64,000 nt of DNA from Deltaproteobacteria bacterium (GTDB lineage: Bacteria; Lernaellota; Lernaellaia; JACKCT01). The stretch covers positions 186,001 through 250,000 of the forward strand of contig JAOSJX010000022.1 in NCBI GenBank assembly GCA_027493875.1, written 5' to 3'. The notes beneath the pieces were generated by a model. That model did no database searches. It was given only the letters and a program-made list of their open reading frames with translations, and was not told where the DNA came from. This document shows, one piece after another, positions 55,398 through 64,000 of the stretch (position 1 is its first letter; each line of letters starts with the position of its first letter). The translations under genes were made by a program, and so were the position numbers.

Positions 55398-56319
55398 AAT
55401 CCGGCGCCGCGCACCGCCCGGACCAGGGCCATCACGTTGCGCCGCAATTTGCCGATCGTCTCGGCGCCTTCGTCCAGAACGATGCGAAGGGCCGCGAGGG
55501 AAGCCGCGGCCGACGCCGGCGGCAGGGCCGTGGAATAGATCGCCGTCCGCGCCCGGTTGAGCAACGCGTCGCGCAGGCGCGCCGACCCGGCGACGAACGC
55601 GCCAAACGAGCCGAACGCTTTGCCGAACGTGCCCACGACGACGTCCGCCTCGTTCGCGAGGCCGCCGCCGTCGGGCCCGGCGACGCCCAGCGCGTGCGCC
55701 TCGTCGACGAGAAGCACGGCGCCGTATCGCGCGCGGAGCTCGGCCAGGCCGGCGAAATCCGGCGCGTCGCCGTCCATCGAAAAAATCGACTCGGTCACGA
55801 TGAACATGTCCCGCGCCGTATCCCGGTGCGCCGCCAGTAATTCGTTCAAATGGTTGAGATCGGCGTGGCGAAACACCACGCACGCCGCGTTCGACAACCG
55901 GCATCCGTCGATGAGGCTGGCGTGATTGAGTTCGTCGGAGAAAATCACATCCCCTTCGCCGGCCAGGGCGGGAAGCACGCCGGTGTTCGCGTGATAACCC
56001 GATCGAACAACAGCGCCGCCTCGCGTCCCGTAAAACGCGCGGCTTCGGCTTCGAGCTCCTCGTGAATCGGAAGATTGCCCGTAATCAGCCGGCTCGCGCC
56101 GGACCCGGCGCCGTAGCGCTCCGCGGCCTCCGCCGCGGCCTTGGCGAGACGCGGATCGCCGGCGAGGGACAGATAGTCGTTGGAGCAGAGATTGACGAGA
56201 CGGCGCGAGCCCTCTTGCGTCCACGGCCCGGTCGGCGCGTCGAGGCGCAACAGCGTGCGGCGCCGGTCGCGCGCGTCGAGGGCGTCTAAGAATTCCTGAA
56301 GTCGGTCGTCGAAGGGCAC
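55176..56319 (-). CDS. bioF: 8-amino-7-oxononanoate synthase (two frame breaks)
   Basis: About 381 aa. NLCSNDYLSLAGDPRLAKAA, AGSGASRLITGNLPIHEELE, then after a break near 56005 SGYHANTGVLPALAGEGDVI, SDELNHASLIDGCRLS, LLVDEAHALGVAGPDGGG, and the PLP Lys in VVGTFGKAFGSFGAF. After a break near 55385 the C-terminal domain GAIIPVVIGGEREALRASEV follows. It condenses pimeloyl-thioester with alanine in biotin synthesis. It lies 8 bases after bioB in a biotin operon. Alternative is a related glycine acyltransferase, but the bioB neighbour supports BioF. Confidence 0.9.
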
Positions 56320-56326
56320 GGAGGGA

Positions 56327-57354
56327 TCAGACCGCGGCTTTCGCGGCGGCCTCCGCTTCGTCGCGGTGCCCGCCGCACGGCGCGAGTTCGAGACCGAGAT
56401 CGCGCACCATGCGGTGGTCCTCCTCCGGCGATTGCCCTTTCGTGGTCAGGTAATCGCCGATGAGAATGCCGGACGCTCCGGCGCGGAAGATCTCCGGCTG
56501 GCGGTCGCCGAGAATGCGCTCGCGGCCGCCCGCGAGAAGAATCTGCTGCGCGGGCATCATGTGGCGCGCCACCGCGACGATCTTGAGCGCCTCGTCGGGC
56601 GGGAGCGGCGGCGTGTCGCCCAGCGGCGTGCCCGGAATCGGATTGAGAAAATTGATCGGCAGCGAATCCACCCCGAGCGCGCGCAGGTCGGCGAACAGTT
56701 CGATGCGTTGCTCCCAGCTCTCACCCATGCCGAAAATGCCGCCGCAGCATACGAACAGACCCAGGCGTTTCGCCGCTTCGACCGAACGGCGATTGGTGTC
56801 GTAGTCGCGCGTCGATGCGATCGCCTGATAATGGCTACGGGACGTTTCAGGTTGTGGTGAAATTTGTTCAACCCGTTGTCGCGCAACTCGCGCAGTTCGT
56901 CCTCTTCCATCGCGCCGAGCGAGCCGCAGGTGGACATCCCGGTGCGGTTTTTAATCTCCGGCAGAATGTCGAAGGCTTCGCGCATTTCCGGCTTGCGCAT
57001 CTTGCGTCCGGCGATGACGATGGAAAATTCGCGCGCGCCGTTTTCGGCCGCGCGCTCCGCGGCGGAGAGAATGCGTTCCTTGCCGATGAAATCGTAGGTT
57101 TTGACGCCCGTCTCGAAATGGACCGACTGCGCGCAGAATTTGCAGTCCTCGCCGCAGCGCCCGGACTTCGCGTTGACGATCGCGCACGTCGAAACCTTGT
57201 TTCCCTTATACTTCCGGCGCAGCCGGTCCGCGCCGTCGAACAGCGCGTCGATCTCGTCGGCCGTCTCGGCCCGCGCGAGCACGAGCGCCTCGGCCTCGTC
57301 GATCGGCCGCTCGTCGGCCAGCGCGCTGATGCGTCGGATGTCGTGAATGCTCAT
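56327..57354 (-). CDS. bioB: biotin synthase (frame break near 56840)
   Basis: About 342 aa radical SAM enzyme. Cluster motif NAKSGRCGEDCKFCAQSVHF (CxxxCxxC), then VIAGRKMRKPEMREAFDILP, GMSTCGSLGAMEEDELRELR and GLNKFHHNL. After the break: CCGGIFGMGESWEQRIELFA, PINFLNPIPGTPLGD and QILLAGGRERILGD. The Cys/Arg residues for the [2Fe-2S] cluster region are visible. It inserts sulfur into dethiobiotin. First gene of the operon with bioF. Confidence 0.93.
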
Positions 57355-57412
57355 GGTCGATCACTCCCTGCCGGTCAGGCAATGTACGGGATCGCCCGAA
57401 CGAGGGGCAAGA

Positions 57413-57725
57413 TCAGTGGACTAACGAAACCGGCGGTCCGGAGGGGCCGATGTCGATGTTGCCGAAGCGCTTCTCGTAGCGGCCGACCTGGTCCTGAAGC
57501 ATCAGGAAAAAGGCGTTTCGCGTTTTTCGGCGACAGAACCGTGCGCCCTTTCATCGTGGCGCGCGGGCGGCCGGGTTGCAGAAAAAAAGTGTCGAGCACG
57601 AATTCCGCGTCCGTATGATTGACGACGCAGATATTCGCGTACTCGCCGCCCGCCAGCTTCTCGTCGATTTTCAGCTCGATCTTGATGACCTTGCCGGCCT
57701 TGGGGTCGGGCTTGTCGTCCGCCAT
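57413..57725 (-). CDS. DUF3467 protein (frame break near 57515)
   Basis: About 104 aa from the ATG at 57725. KIDEKLAGGEYANICVVNHT and DAEFVLDTFFLQPGRPRATM, then after a T5 break AFFLMLQDQVGRYEKRFGNI and DIGPSGPPVSLVH. This matches DUF3467, a small beta protein of unknown role common in bacteria. It is the last gene of the yidC-jag transcript, 29 bases after the 73-aa gene. Confidence 0.85.
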
Positions 57726-57754
57726 GCTCGCCGTCCTTCCTCGACCGCGCGGGT

Positions 57755-57976
57755 TCAAGCCCCGCGCGCGCTCAATTCGGTTTCGAGATCGTCGCGGTGC
57801 GCGTCGATATACGCCTCCACCGCTTCCGCGGTCACGCCGAGGTCGCGGAACGTCGCCTTGATCATTTGCTTGGCGCCGCCGAGCTTCGCCGCGCCGTTGC
57901 GCATCAGGGTCAGATAGAACAACGCCGCCCCGCGCACCGAGTCGCGTTCCTTGCGGTAGTCCTTGCCGACCGCCAC
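57755..57976 (-). CDS. 73-aa helical protein downstream of jag, unknown
   Basis: GTG start two bases after the jag stop codon, so it is coupled to jag. Helical, charged sequence (RKERDSVRGAALFYLTLMRN; FRDLGVTAEAVEAYIDAHRD). No motif recognised. Position within a highly conserved membrane-insertion cluster suggests expression, but the function is unknown. Confidence 0.65.
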   Translation of the reverse strand: MAVGKDYRKERDSVRGAALFYLTLMRNGAAKLGGAKQMIKATFRDLGVTAEAVEAYIDAHRDDLETELSARGA

Positions 57977-57978
57977 GT

Positions 57979-58711
57979 TCAGCCCCTCGGCGCCGGCATC
58001 ACCTGAACGCGTTTGAATTCCCCGTCGCCGAGGCTACGCGTGGTGACGTGCGCGTCGTCGTGGAGCGTCGTGTGGATGATGCGGCGGTCGAATGCCGACA
58101 GCGGCTCGGACACGACCGGTTTGCGCCGCCGCTTGGCCTCCTGCGCCATCGCCCAGGCGTCGTCCACGAGCCGGTCGTGCTTGCGTTCGCGGTAATTTTC
58201 GGAATCGACCACGATGCGCCCGATCTCAGGATTCTGCTTTCCCGCCATGCGGTTGATGACGTACTGCAACGCGTCGAGCGTCTGGCCGCGATGGCCGATG
58301 AACAGCCCCGACCCGCCGCACGAAATTTTCAGTACCAGCCGGTCCTCCTCGTCGTGCGCGTCGACGCGCGCGCCGGGATCGATGAATTGGCAGATATGCT
58401 CGAGCGCCGCGATGGGGTTGAAATCCGGGTCGAGCGTGGGCCGCTCGTCGTGCGCCGGCGCGGGGCTCGTCGTCCGGCTCGTCGTCCTTCCGAAAACGCA
58501 ACGCGCTCGTGTCGTCCCGCGCCCCTTGGGCCGCCTCGCCGTTCCCCTTCGCGCTGACGCGGACGCGCGCCGGGCGCGTCGTCATGCCGAGCAGGCCCCT
58601 GGGTTCCTGAAGCACCTCGACGGCCGCGTCCTTGGGATCGATGCCGAGCTGCTCGCACGCGGCTTCCACCGCCGCCTCAACGCTTTTTCCTTCCGTTTCC
58701 ACGCTGTTCAT
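57979..58711 (-). CDS. jag: Jag/KhpB RNA-binding protein (frame break near 58455)
   Basis: About 244 aa. N-terminal Jag-N domain (SVEAAVEAACEQLGIDPKDA, VEVLQEPRGLLGMTTRPARV), an acidic linker where the frame breaks, a KH domain with GxxG-like loop (GLFIGHRGQTLDALQYVINR) and a C-terminal R3H domain (KRRRKPVVSEPLSAFDRRII, HTTLHDDAHVTTRSLGDG). It binds RNA and influences cell envelope and division genes. It is downstream of yidC in the usual order. Confidence 0.92.
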
Positions 58712-58828
58712 GAAAAAGGCTCCTTGAAAATCGGCGGCCCGAAGCCCGCCTCGTTAATGGCGAATTCGAGTCTCCCGGCCGATGGATGGCCGAGAGGAGC
58801 GGCAGCATAGCACAAGGCGGGCGGGACC

Positions 58829-60495
58829 CTAAGCCTTGGCGGGCGCGGCCTTGGGCGGCGGCGTTTTGCCGTCGCGCTTGAGGTACATCTGCTGGAAGAT
58901 CGTGAGGATGTTGTTGACGAGCCAGTAAACGACCAGTCCCGAAGGAAAGCCGAGAAACATCACCGTGAAGATGATGGGCATGAACATCATGATCTTCTGT
59001 TGCATCGGATCGGCTGACGACGGTGTCAGCTTCTGCGTGACGAGCATCGTGCCGCCCATGATGATCGGCAGCACGTAATAGGGGTCCGGGGCCGAGAGAT
59101 CCTGAATCCACAACATGAACGGCGAGTGGCGCAGTTCGATCGTGCCGTAAAGCGCGCGGTAGAACGCCAGGAAGATCGGCAGCTGCATCAGCATCGGCAG
59201 GCAGCCCGACGCCGGATTGACGCCGTGCGCTTTGTAGAGCGTCATCATCTCCTGGTTCATTTTTTCGCGGTCGTCCTTGTAAGCTTCTCACGGATCTTCT
59301 GCATCTCCGGTTGAAGCGCGCCCATTTCCTTCATGGACTTGTACGATTTGTGCGTGAGCGGCAGGAGCAGCACCTTGATGATGACCGTGACGATGATGAT
59401 CGCCACGCCCCAGTTGCCCGTGACCTTGTGGAAGAACTGCAGCACGCGCACCAGAAATTTCGCGATCGCGGTGAACCATCCGAAGTCGACGGCCTGGTCG
59501 AAGCCGTGGCCCGCGGCGATCAGCGGCTCTTCCGGCTTCGGCCCGAAGTACGCCGTAAACTGGAAACTCGCCTCGCCGCCCGCGGGGATCAACGTTTCGG
59601 GCATGGTGACCGTCGTGGCCAGGGGATCGCCCGCCTTCTCCGGCGCCATGACCTGCGCCTGGGTTTTTTCCGTCACCTCCGGCGCCACGGCGCTGAGAAA
59701 ATAGATGTTCTCGAAGCCCGCCCAAATCACGTTGCCCGGATAATTTTCCCCCGCCGCCTTCTCGACCGGGGGCGCGTTCGAGGTCACCGCCGATGAACCC
59801 GAGGAACGACGTCACGTCGATGTTCGGCTTAAAAAGCTTCGCGACGAGGTCACCATTTCCTGGTACAAATTCACGCTGAGCCGGCCTTGCGCGCCCGCCG
59901 CGCTCGTGGCGGCGATCTTGACCGTCATCGTGACGAGGTACTTCGAGAAGTCCGGCTCGAGAATTTTCGTGATCACGAAGCCCGCGGCGTCCGTCCGCCG
60001 GAAGACCACCCGGTCCGGGCCGCGTTCCACAAGCTCGTAGGTGTCTTTTTCGGAAATGGCGGGCCCGGAGCCGACCCAGTACGTCGCCAGCGGATATTTT
60101 CCCGACTCGGGAACCGACACCATCTCCAGAGGCTTTCCTTCCGGCCCGGCGACATCATTGAAGTGACGCAGCCGCCAGGATTTGATCCGTCCGCCGACGT
60201 TGGTGAACTCGGCCTCGACAAGGTCGCCGGAAAGCGCCACGGGCGGCTTCGGCGGCAAGGCCTGGACGGCGGGCTTGGGAACGACGACGTCGGGCTCCGT
60301 TCCGGGCGCGGGGGCTTCGGCGAAGGCGGGCGGCGCCTCGGGTGTCGGCGCCGAAACCATCGCGGGCGTCTGCGGTGCCGCGGCGGCGGTTTCATTGTCC
60401 GTGGGGACGGGCTCTTCCGGTTTGGGCGACAAATACTGCCACCCGAACAGAATCACGAAGATCAGGACCATCCCGATGATGAAATCGCGATCCAT
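58829..60495 (-). CDS. yidC: membrane protein insertase YidC (two frame breaks)
   Basis: About 555 aa. N-terminal helix [20 protein letters not shown] from the ATG at 60495, Pro/Ala-rich linker, periplasmic beta-supersandwich ([29 protein letters not shown]), break near 59810, then the core helices [20 protein letters not shown] with [20 protein letters not shown], break near 59275, then [20 protein letters not shown] and [20 protein letters not shown]. It inserts and folds inner-membrane proteins with SecYEG. Gram-negative long form because of the periplasmic domain. Confidence 0.95.
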
Positions 60496-60599
60496 CAATG
60501 GCCGCCTTTTCGCGTTGCGGGGAGCCGGCTGTTCACTGTCGACCAAATACAGAGCAATCGATCCTGCTTATTCACGGGCGCCACGACCATCACCGCCCC

Positions 60600-60867
60600 C
60601 TAATGCCGATGCGGCGCCGGATCGTAGCCCGGCCGGCCGAGCGGCTGGCAACGCAGCACGCGCCAGACGCTCAACGATAAAGCTTGAAAAAAAAGGAAGA
60701 CGCGCAAAACAGTCCCGCGCATACTCGGAACACGTCGGCGTAAAGCGGCAGGCCCCGGGCAGCGCGGGCGACAGCACGCGCTTATACAGCCGGAGCACGG
60801 CGAGAGCGCCTCTTGCCGCGAGGCTGGGCGTCGCCGGTACCGCCGCTTTTTTCGAAAACCTGCTCAA
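60600..60867 (-). CDS. yidD: membrane protein insertion efficiency factor YidD (frame break near 60715)
   Basis: About 89 aa: [20 protein letters not shown] with [19 protein letters not shown], then after a T8 break [20 protein letters not shown] ending PHRH. The Cys residues and the [10 protein letters not shown] signature are diagnostic. TTG start at 60867 overlaps the end of rnpA by 86 bases, an overlap seen in many genomes. Peripheral membrane protein aiding YidC. Confidence 0.87.
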
Positions 60868-61208
60868 AGTTCCGCTCCACCACGGAAAGACCGGTCAACG
60901 CGGACGCGTCCCGCACGATCACCACGAGATCGAGCCCGGACGCGAAGCGCGAGCGGTTTCGCCGAAAAATATTCCCGAAGGAGACGCTTGGCGCGGTTGC
61001 GGCGCACGGCCTTGCCCGCGGAGCGCCCCACCGTAATGCCGAGCCGCGGACCGCGGCGATGCCGCCGCTCCGCGATCACCACGAGATCCGAAAGTCCGAA
61101 ACGGCGGCCCCGCCGCCCCACGCGCAGAAAATCCCCCCGGCGCAAAAGCCGCGCCGATTTGGGAAAATCCGCCCGCGTTCCGTCACTTGGTGGTGTAACT
61201 CGGCGCAA
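60782..61208 (-). CDS. rnpA: ribonuclease P protein component (frame break near 60965)
   Basis: About 142 aa. [40 protein letters not shown] with the RNR motif, RLLREYF, then after a T-run break [20 protein letters not shown] and [20 protein letters not shown]. It binds the catalytic RNA for tRNA 5' maturation. The TTG start at 61208 overlaps the rpmH stop by 26 bases, as is common. The C-terminal extension is longer than in E. coli. Confidence 0.92.
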
Positions 61209-61332
61209 GGCGCTTCCGCCCTTTGGCGCGCCGGCTCTTGAGCACGTCCCGCCCCCAACGCGTCTTCATGCGCGCGCGGAAACCGTGCGTGCGAACCTTC
61301 TTCAAATTGGAAGGTTGATAGGTTCTTTTCAT
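61183..61332 (-). CDS. rpmH: ribosomal protein bL34
   Basis: 49 aa: [40 protein letters not shown] and end LAPSYTTK. Standard length and sequence for bL34. ATG at 61332. It has its own consensus promoter about 90 bases upstream and heads the rnpA-yidD-yidC-jag operon. Confidence 0.97.
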   Translation of the reverse strand: MKRTYQPSNLKKVRTHGFRARMKTRWGRDVLKSRRAKGRKRLAPSYTTK

Positions 61333-61421
61333 GTCCCTCGCCCCGATCGTGCGCGCCAAGTGCCTGGATAAACCCGACAAATAGCGATTTTCACGGCCCT
61401 TTCCGGGCCATGGGAACGGCT

Positions 61422-61450
61422 TATGTAATGGATCGGCCTGTCTTTGTCAA
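61422..61450 (-). promoter_or_regulatory. sigma-70-type promoter of the rpmH operon
   Basis: Minus-strand TTGACA (61450-61445), 17-base spacer, TACATA (61427-61422). It leads to the rpmH ATG at 61332. A short GGCCC/GGGCC hairpin in the leader (about 61395-61410) is also present. Confidence 0.8.
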
Positions 61451-61510
61451 GGAACGGAAAAGGGCATTGATAACAACATCTTCACCATCAACTCGAACTT
61501 GGAAAATGCG

Positions 61511-62512
61511 TCAATCCAGGCCTTCGGACTTGAAAACGCGAAACAAAAACACGAGCGACGGGACAAGGACGAGCGACCCCGCCGCGAGCGCGACCGCCAC
61601 GAGACGCAGCGTCGCAACGGGCGCCGCGGCATTCGTGATCAGGAGATCCGGCGGGATGATCGCGGGGTAGATCGACGCCGCCCAGCCGAGGATGAAAATG
61701 ACGGTTTGCGCGGCGGCGAGATAGCGCGCCTCCGCGTACCGCCGGAACCAGAGCGCGCCGAAGGCACTCAGCAACGCGGCGGCCGCGGCCAGTTGCAGCG
61801 GCAACGTGAACGGGCTGCCCTCGAAGGCGCGGGAAAATCGCGGCGCGCCGGAATACGAAAGAAAATAGACCGCAGCCGAAAGGATCATCGCCACGGCGCC
61901 CGAGACGAGCGCGCGGCGCCGGAAGTCGTCCGCGAGTTCCGGGCCGTCCGCTTCCCACGCCAGATACGCCGCCGCGAGGTAGGAAAACAGCGCGAGCGCG
62001 AACAGTCCGACCGCAAACGGAAACGGCGCGAGCCACGCCGCAAAAAAACCGCCGGCGTACACTCCGTCCGTAACGGAAATGCGTCCGGCGGTGACGCCGC
62101 CGAGCACGACGCCGAGAAAGATCGGCGCGACGACGCTGGCGGCGCCGAAGACGCGTCCCCACCGCGCCTGTTCCGCCGCATCGGTCCGGCCGTAGGAGCG
62201 GAACGAAAATGACGCCCCGCGCAGCACCACGCCGACGAGCATCAGCGCCAGCGGGATATGGAGAGCGGTGGACACCGCGGCGAAGGCCGGCGGAAACGCC
62301 GTGAACAGCACGACGATCGCGACGATCAGCCAAACGTGGTTCGCCTCCCACACGGGACCGATGGCTTTGGCGATCAGCTTGCGCTGCGCGCTTTTTCGCG
62401 GACCGGAAGCCAGGAGATCCCACACGCCGCCGCCGAAGTCCGCGCCGCCGAGCAGCGCGTAGGCGATAAGCGACGCGAGGATGGCGGCCGCGGCGCCGTG
62501 CGCGAGATCCAT
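61511..62512 (-). CDS. cydB: cytochrome bd oxidase subunit II
   Basis: Intact 333-aa protein with about eight to nine membrane helices: ILASLIAYALLGGADFGGGV with WDLL, KAIGPVWEANHVWLIVAIVV, FPPAFAAVSTALHIPLALML, VLRGASFSFRSYG. These are the CydB hallmarks. It pairs with CydA to reduce O2 with quinol at high affinity. The ATG overlaps the cydA stop by one base (TGATG). Confidence 0.95.
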   Translation of the reverse strand: MDLAHGAAAAILASLIAYALLGGADFGGGVWDLLASGPRKSAQRKLIAKAIGPVWEANHVWLIVAIVVLFTAFPPAFAAVSTALHIPLALMLVGVVLRGASFSFRSYGRTDAAEQARWGRVFGAASVVAPIFLGVVLGGVTAGRISVTDGVYAGGFFAAWLAPFPFAVGLFALALFSYLAAAYLAWEADGPELADDFRRRALVSGAVAMILSAAVYFLSYSGAPRFSRAFEGSPFTLPLQLAAAAALLSAFGALWFRRYAEARYLAAAQTVIFILGWAASIYPAIIPPDLLITNAAAPVATLRLVAVALAAGSLVLVPSLVFLFRVFKSEGLD

Positions 62513-63820
62513 CAGCGGCCGCCTTCCGCATCACCGCTCGCGCGGAACTCGTTCAGCATGAGCCGCACGACGACGAACGCCAAAAAGAGATAAAGCGCGC
62601 AAACCGCCGCCAGGGAATACGTCAGCCCCGGCATCGGCGTCAGCGAGTCCGCGGTCCGCATCACTTCGTAAATGATCCACGGTTGCCGGCCGACTTCCGT
62701 GACGATCCACCCGGCCTGCAACGCGATCATTCCCGCGGGGCGGTGAACGTCAGCACACGCAGGAACCAACGCGATTCCGGCGGCGCGCCGCGGCGAAACC
62801 AAACAAAGAAAGCGTAGACGGCAACGGCCATCATCCAGAAGCCGAGACCGACCATGATCTGAAACGCGAAATGGACGATCGCCACCGGCGGCCAATGGCC
62901 GCGCGGAAAATCGTTCAGGCCGCGCACCGTCGCTTTGAAATCATCGAAGGCGAGAAACGAAAGTCCGCCGGGGATCTCGACCGCGAAACGCGTCGTTTGC
63001 GTTTCGACGTCCGGCAAGCCGCCGAGGCGCAGCGGCGCACCCGCCTCCGTTTCGAACTGCCCCTCCATCGACGCGAGCTTGATGGGCTGGCGCTCAGCCA
63101 CGTCCTGCGCGCTGTGGTGGCCGGAGATCGGCTGGAGGATCGCGGCGATGCCGCCGAGGACGAGCGCGATGCGTAGCGCGCGGCGGTGAAATTCGCTGTC
63201 CGGACGGCGCGCAAGGTAATAGGCGTGCACGCCGGCCACCGCGAAACCCGTCGCGAGATACGCCGCGATCGTCATGTGCAGCGTTTGCGAAAACACCGCG
63301 CCGTTGGCCATGGCGGCGAGCGGGTCGATGTCCGTAAACTCACCGTCCACGACGCGGAATCCCGCCGGCGCGTTCATCCACGCGTTCACGATGACGACGA
63401 AAATACCGGACAGCGCGCCGGAGAGCGCGACGACCGCGCCGGAAAAAGATGCATCCGCGGCGAAACGCGCTCCCATCCGTAGAGATAGATACCCAGGAAA
63501 ATCGCTTCGGTGAAAAATGCGAAGCCTTCCAGCGAAAACGGCATGCCGATGAGCGGCCCCGCGTGACGCATAAACGTCGGCCACAACAATCCGAGCTCGA
63601 AGGAAAGAACCGTGCCCGACACCGCGCCGACGGCGAAAAGGATGGCGGTGCCGCGCGCCCATCGGTGCGCCAGATCGCGGAAAACCGTGAGACCCGTACG
63701 GCGCCAGCGCCACTCGGCGACGACCATCATGACGGGCATGGCGATGCCGACGACCGCGAACACGATGTGAAAGGCCAGGGAGACGGCCATCTGAAGACGG
63801 GCGGCGAGCAGGTCGGGCAT
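62512..63820 (-). CDS. cydA: cytochrome bd oxidase subunit I (two frame breaks)
   Basis: About 436 aa. LLAARLQMAVSLAFHIVFAV (heme ligand region), GTVLSFELGLLWPTFMRHAG, PFSLEGFAFFTEAIFLGIYL with YGWERVSP; after a break near 63450, GIFVVIVNAWMNAPAGFRVV and NGAVFSQTLHMTIAAYLATG; GHHSAQDVAERQPIKLASME in the Q-loop; after a break near 62740, GWIVTEVGRQPWIIYEVMRT. The short Q-loop corresponds to the CioA/short-loop type. Operon with cydB. Confidence 0.94.
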
Positions 63821-63897
63821 GCGCGGAACTCCGAAAAAGGAGTTCGGCGGGGATCATCCCGCGCCGGCGCGTTGTTTCCTACGCGGCGGCGCTATTG

Positions 63898-64000
63898 TCA
63901 ACAACCGCCGCAACCGCCACCGTCATCGTCATCACCGGCGGCGCCGCTATCGGTGTCCGGGGCCGTATCGTCATCGTCGTCGATCGACGAACCGTCATCC
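63898..64000 (-). CDS. 3' end of an Asp-rich, Cys-tailed exported protein (partial at window edge)
   Basis: Only the last 33 codons are inside the window. They read DDGSSIDDDDDTAPDTDSG, then AAGDDDDGGGCGGC and stop. The Asp-rich segment followed by a terminal CxxC matches the ends of the stalked proteins at 11-13, 38-39 and 46-51 kb. The start and globular part lie beyond the right edge. Confidence 0.7.
   Translation of the reverse strand, partial: DDGSSIDDDDDTAPDTDSGAAGDDDDGGGCGGC

Noticed and set aside
61381..61510. Replication origin next to rpmH
   Set aside because: No dnaA gene and no cluster of DnaA boxes is visible; only the rpmH promoter is supported.

Overview
The window is high-GC chromosomal DNA from a Gram-negative bacterium, most likely an uncultured deltaproteobacterial or Myxococcota-like lineage. 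The evidence is an MglA-type small GTPase, an AgmX/PglI-type TonB-like domain protein, a crotonyl-CoA carboxylase/reductase, cytochrome bd oxidase, a large-type SRP RNA beside dnaX-ybaB-recR, an rpmH-rnpA-yidD-yidC-jag cluster, and many lipoproteins with long Asp-rich linkers. The exact taxon cannot be fixed from the sequence alone. About fifty single-base frame breaks occur in roughly 35 genes, mostly at short homopolymers and also in essential genes (dnaX, yidC, rnpA, recR). I read these as base-calling or assembly errors and join the pieces into single genes; each entry says where the frame breaks.

Layout. 0-1.1 kb: HicB-like, AbrB/MazE-like and VapC-like antitoxin/toxin genes. 1.1-5.0 kb (minus): exopolysaccharide export block with an outer-membrane barrel, a Wza-like protein and a fused ExeA-type ATPase/BY-kinase. 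5.2-8.4 kb: Asp-rich lipoprotein and PBP4-type peptidase. 8.5-21.1 kb: DUF1499 lipoprotein, Ccr with C-terminal CBS domains, metzincin, lipoprotein esterase, palindrome cluster, AgmX-like protein, EamA-type transporter, Asp-rich lipoproteins (beta-propeller-like, EEP nuclease-like, PHP-type), and a solute-binding protein. 21.2-21.8 kb: DUF2283/nuclease-fold pair.

21,810-28,361 is a 6.55-kb mobile element with perfect 19-bp terminal inverted repeats and an 8-bp target duplication. It carries a type II restriction-modification operon, an IS1-like transposase, a 206-aa protein/XRE-ImmA pair and a KGG-motif protein. An IS630-family element has inserted inside it, in the 3' end of the restriction endonuclease gene.

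28.4-33.3 kb: mglA, recR, ybaB, dnaX, SRP RNA, DUF1015. 33.4-37.1 kb: pilin-like protein, PseG-like and SpsF-like sugar enzymes, glycosyltransferase. 37.1-46.0 kb: enoyl-CoA hydratase, stalked metallopeptidase, nitrilase-family amidase, ArsR-rhodanese regulator, sterol-desaturase-like and cysteine-desulfurase-like pair, macrodomain, two radical SAM proteins. 46.1-51.3 kb: three tandem secreted proteins with an adhesin-type domain, a Thr-rich stalk, an Asp-rich segment and a short Cys-containing C-terminus. 51.3-57.4 kb: glycosyltransferase, methyltransferase, a 2-kb duplication, bioF and bioB. 57.4-61.4 kb: jag-yidC-yidD-rnpA-rpmH block. 61.5-63.8 kb: cydAB. The right edge holds the 3' end of one more Asp-rich, Cys-tailed protein.

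The most distinctive biology is the surface-protein set: six proteins whose last residues are C-x-C, C-C-x-x, C-C-x-C or C-x-x-C after an Asp-rich segment (four also with a Thr-rich stalk), and six lipoproteins with the reverse order (N-terminal Cys followed by an Asp-rich linker). The second is the mobile restriction-modification element disabled by a nested insertion.
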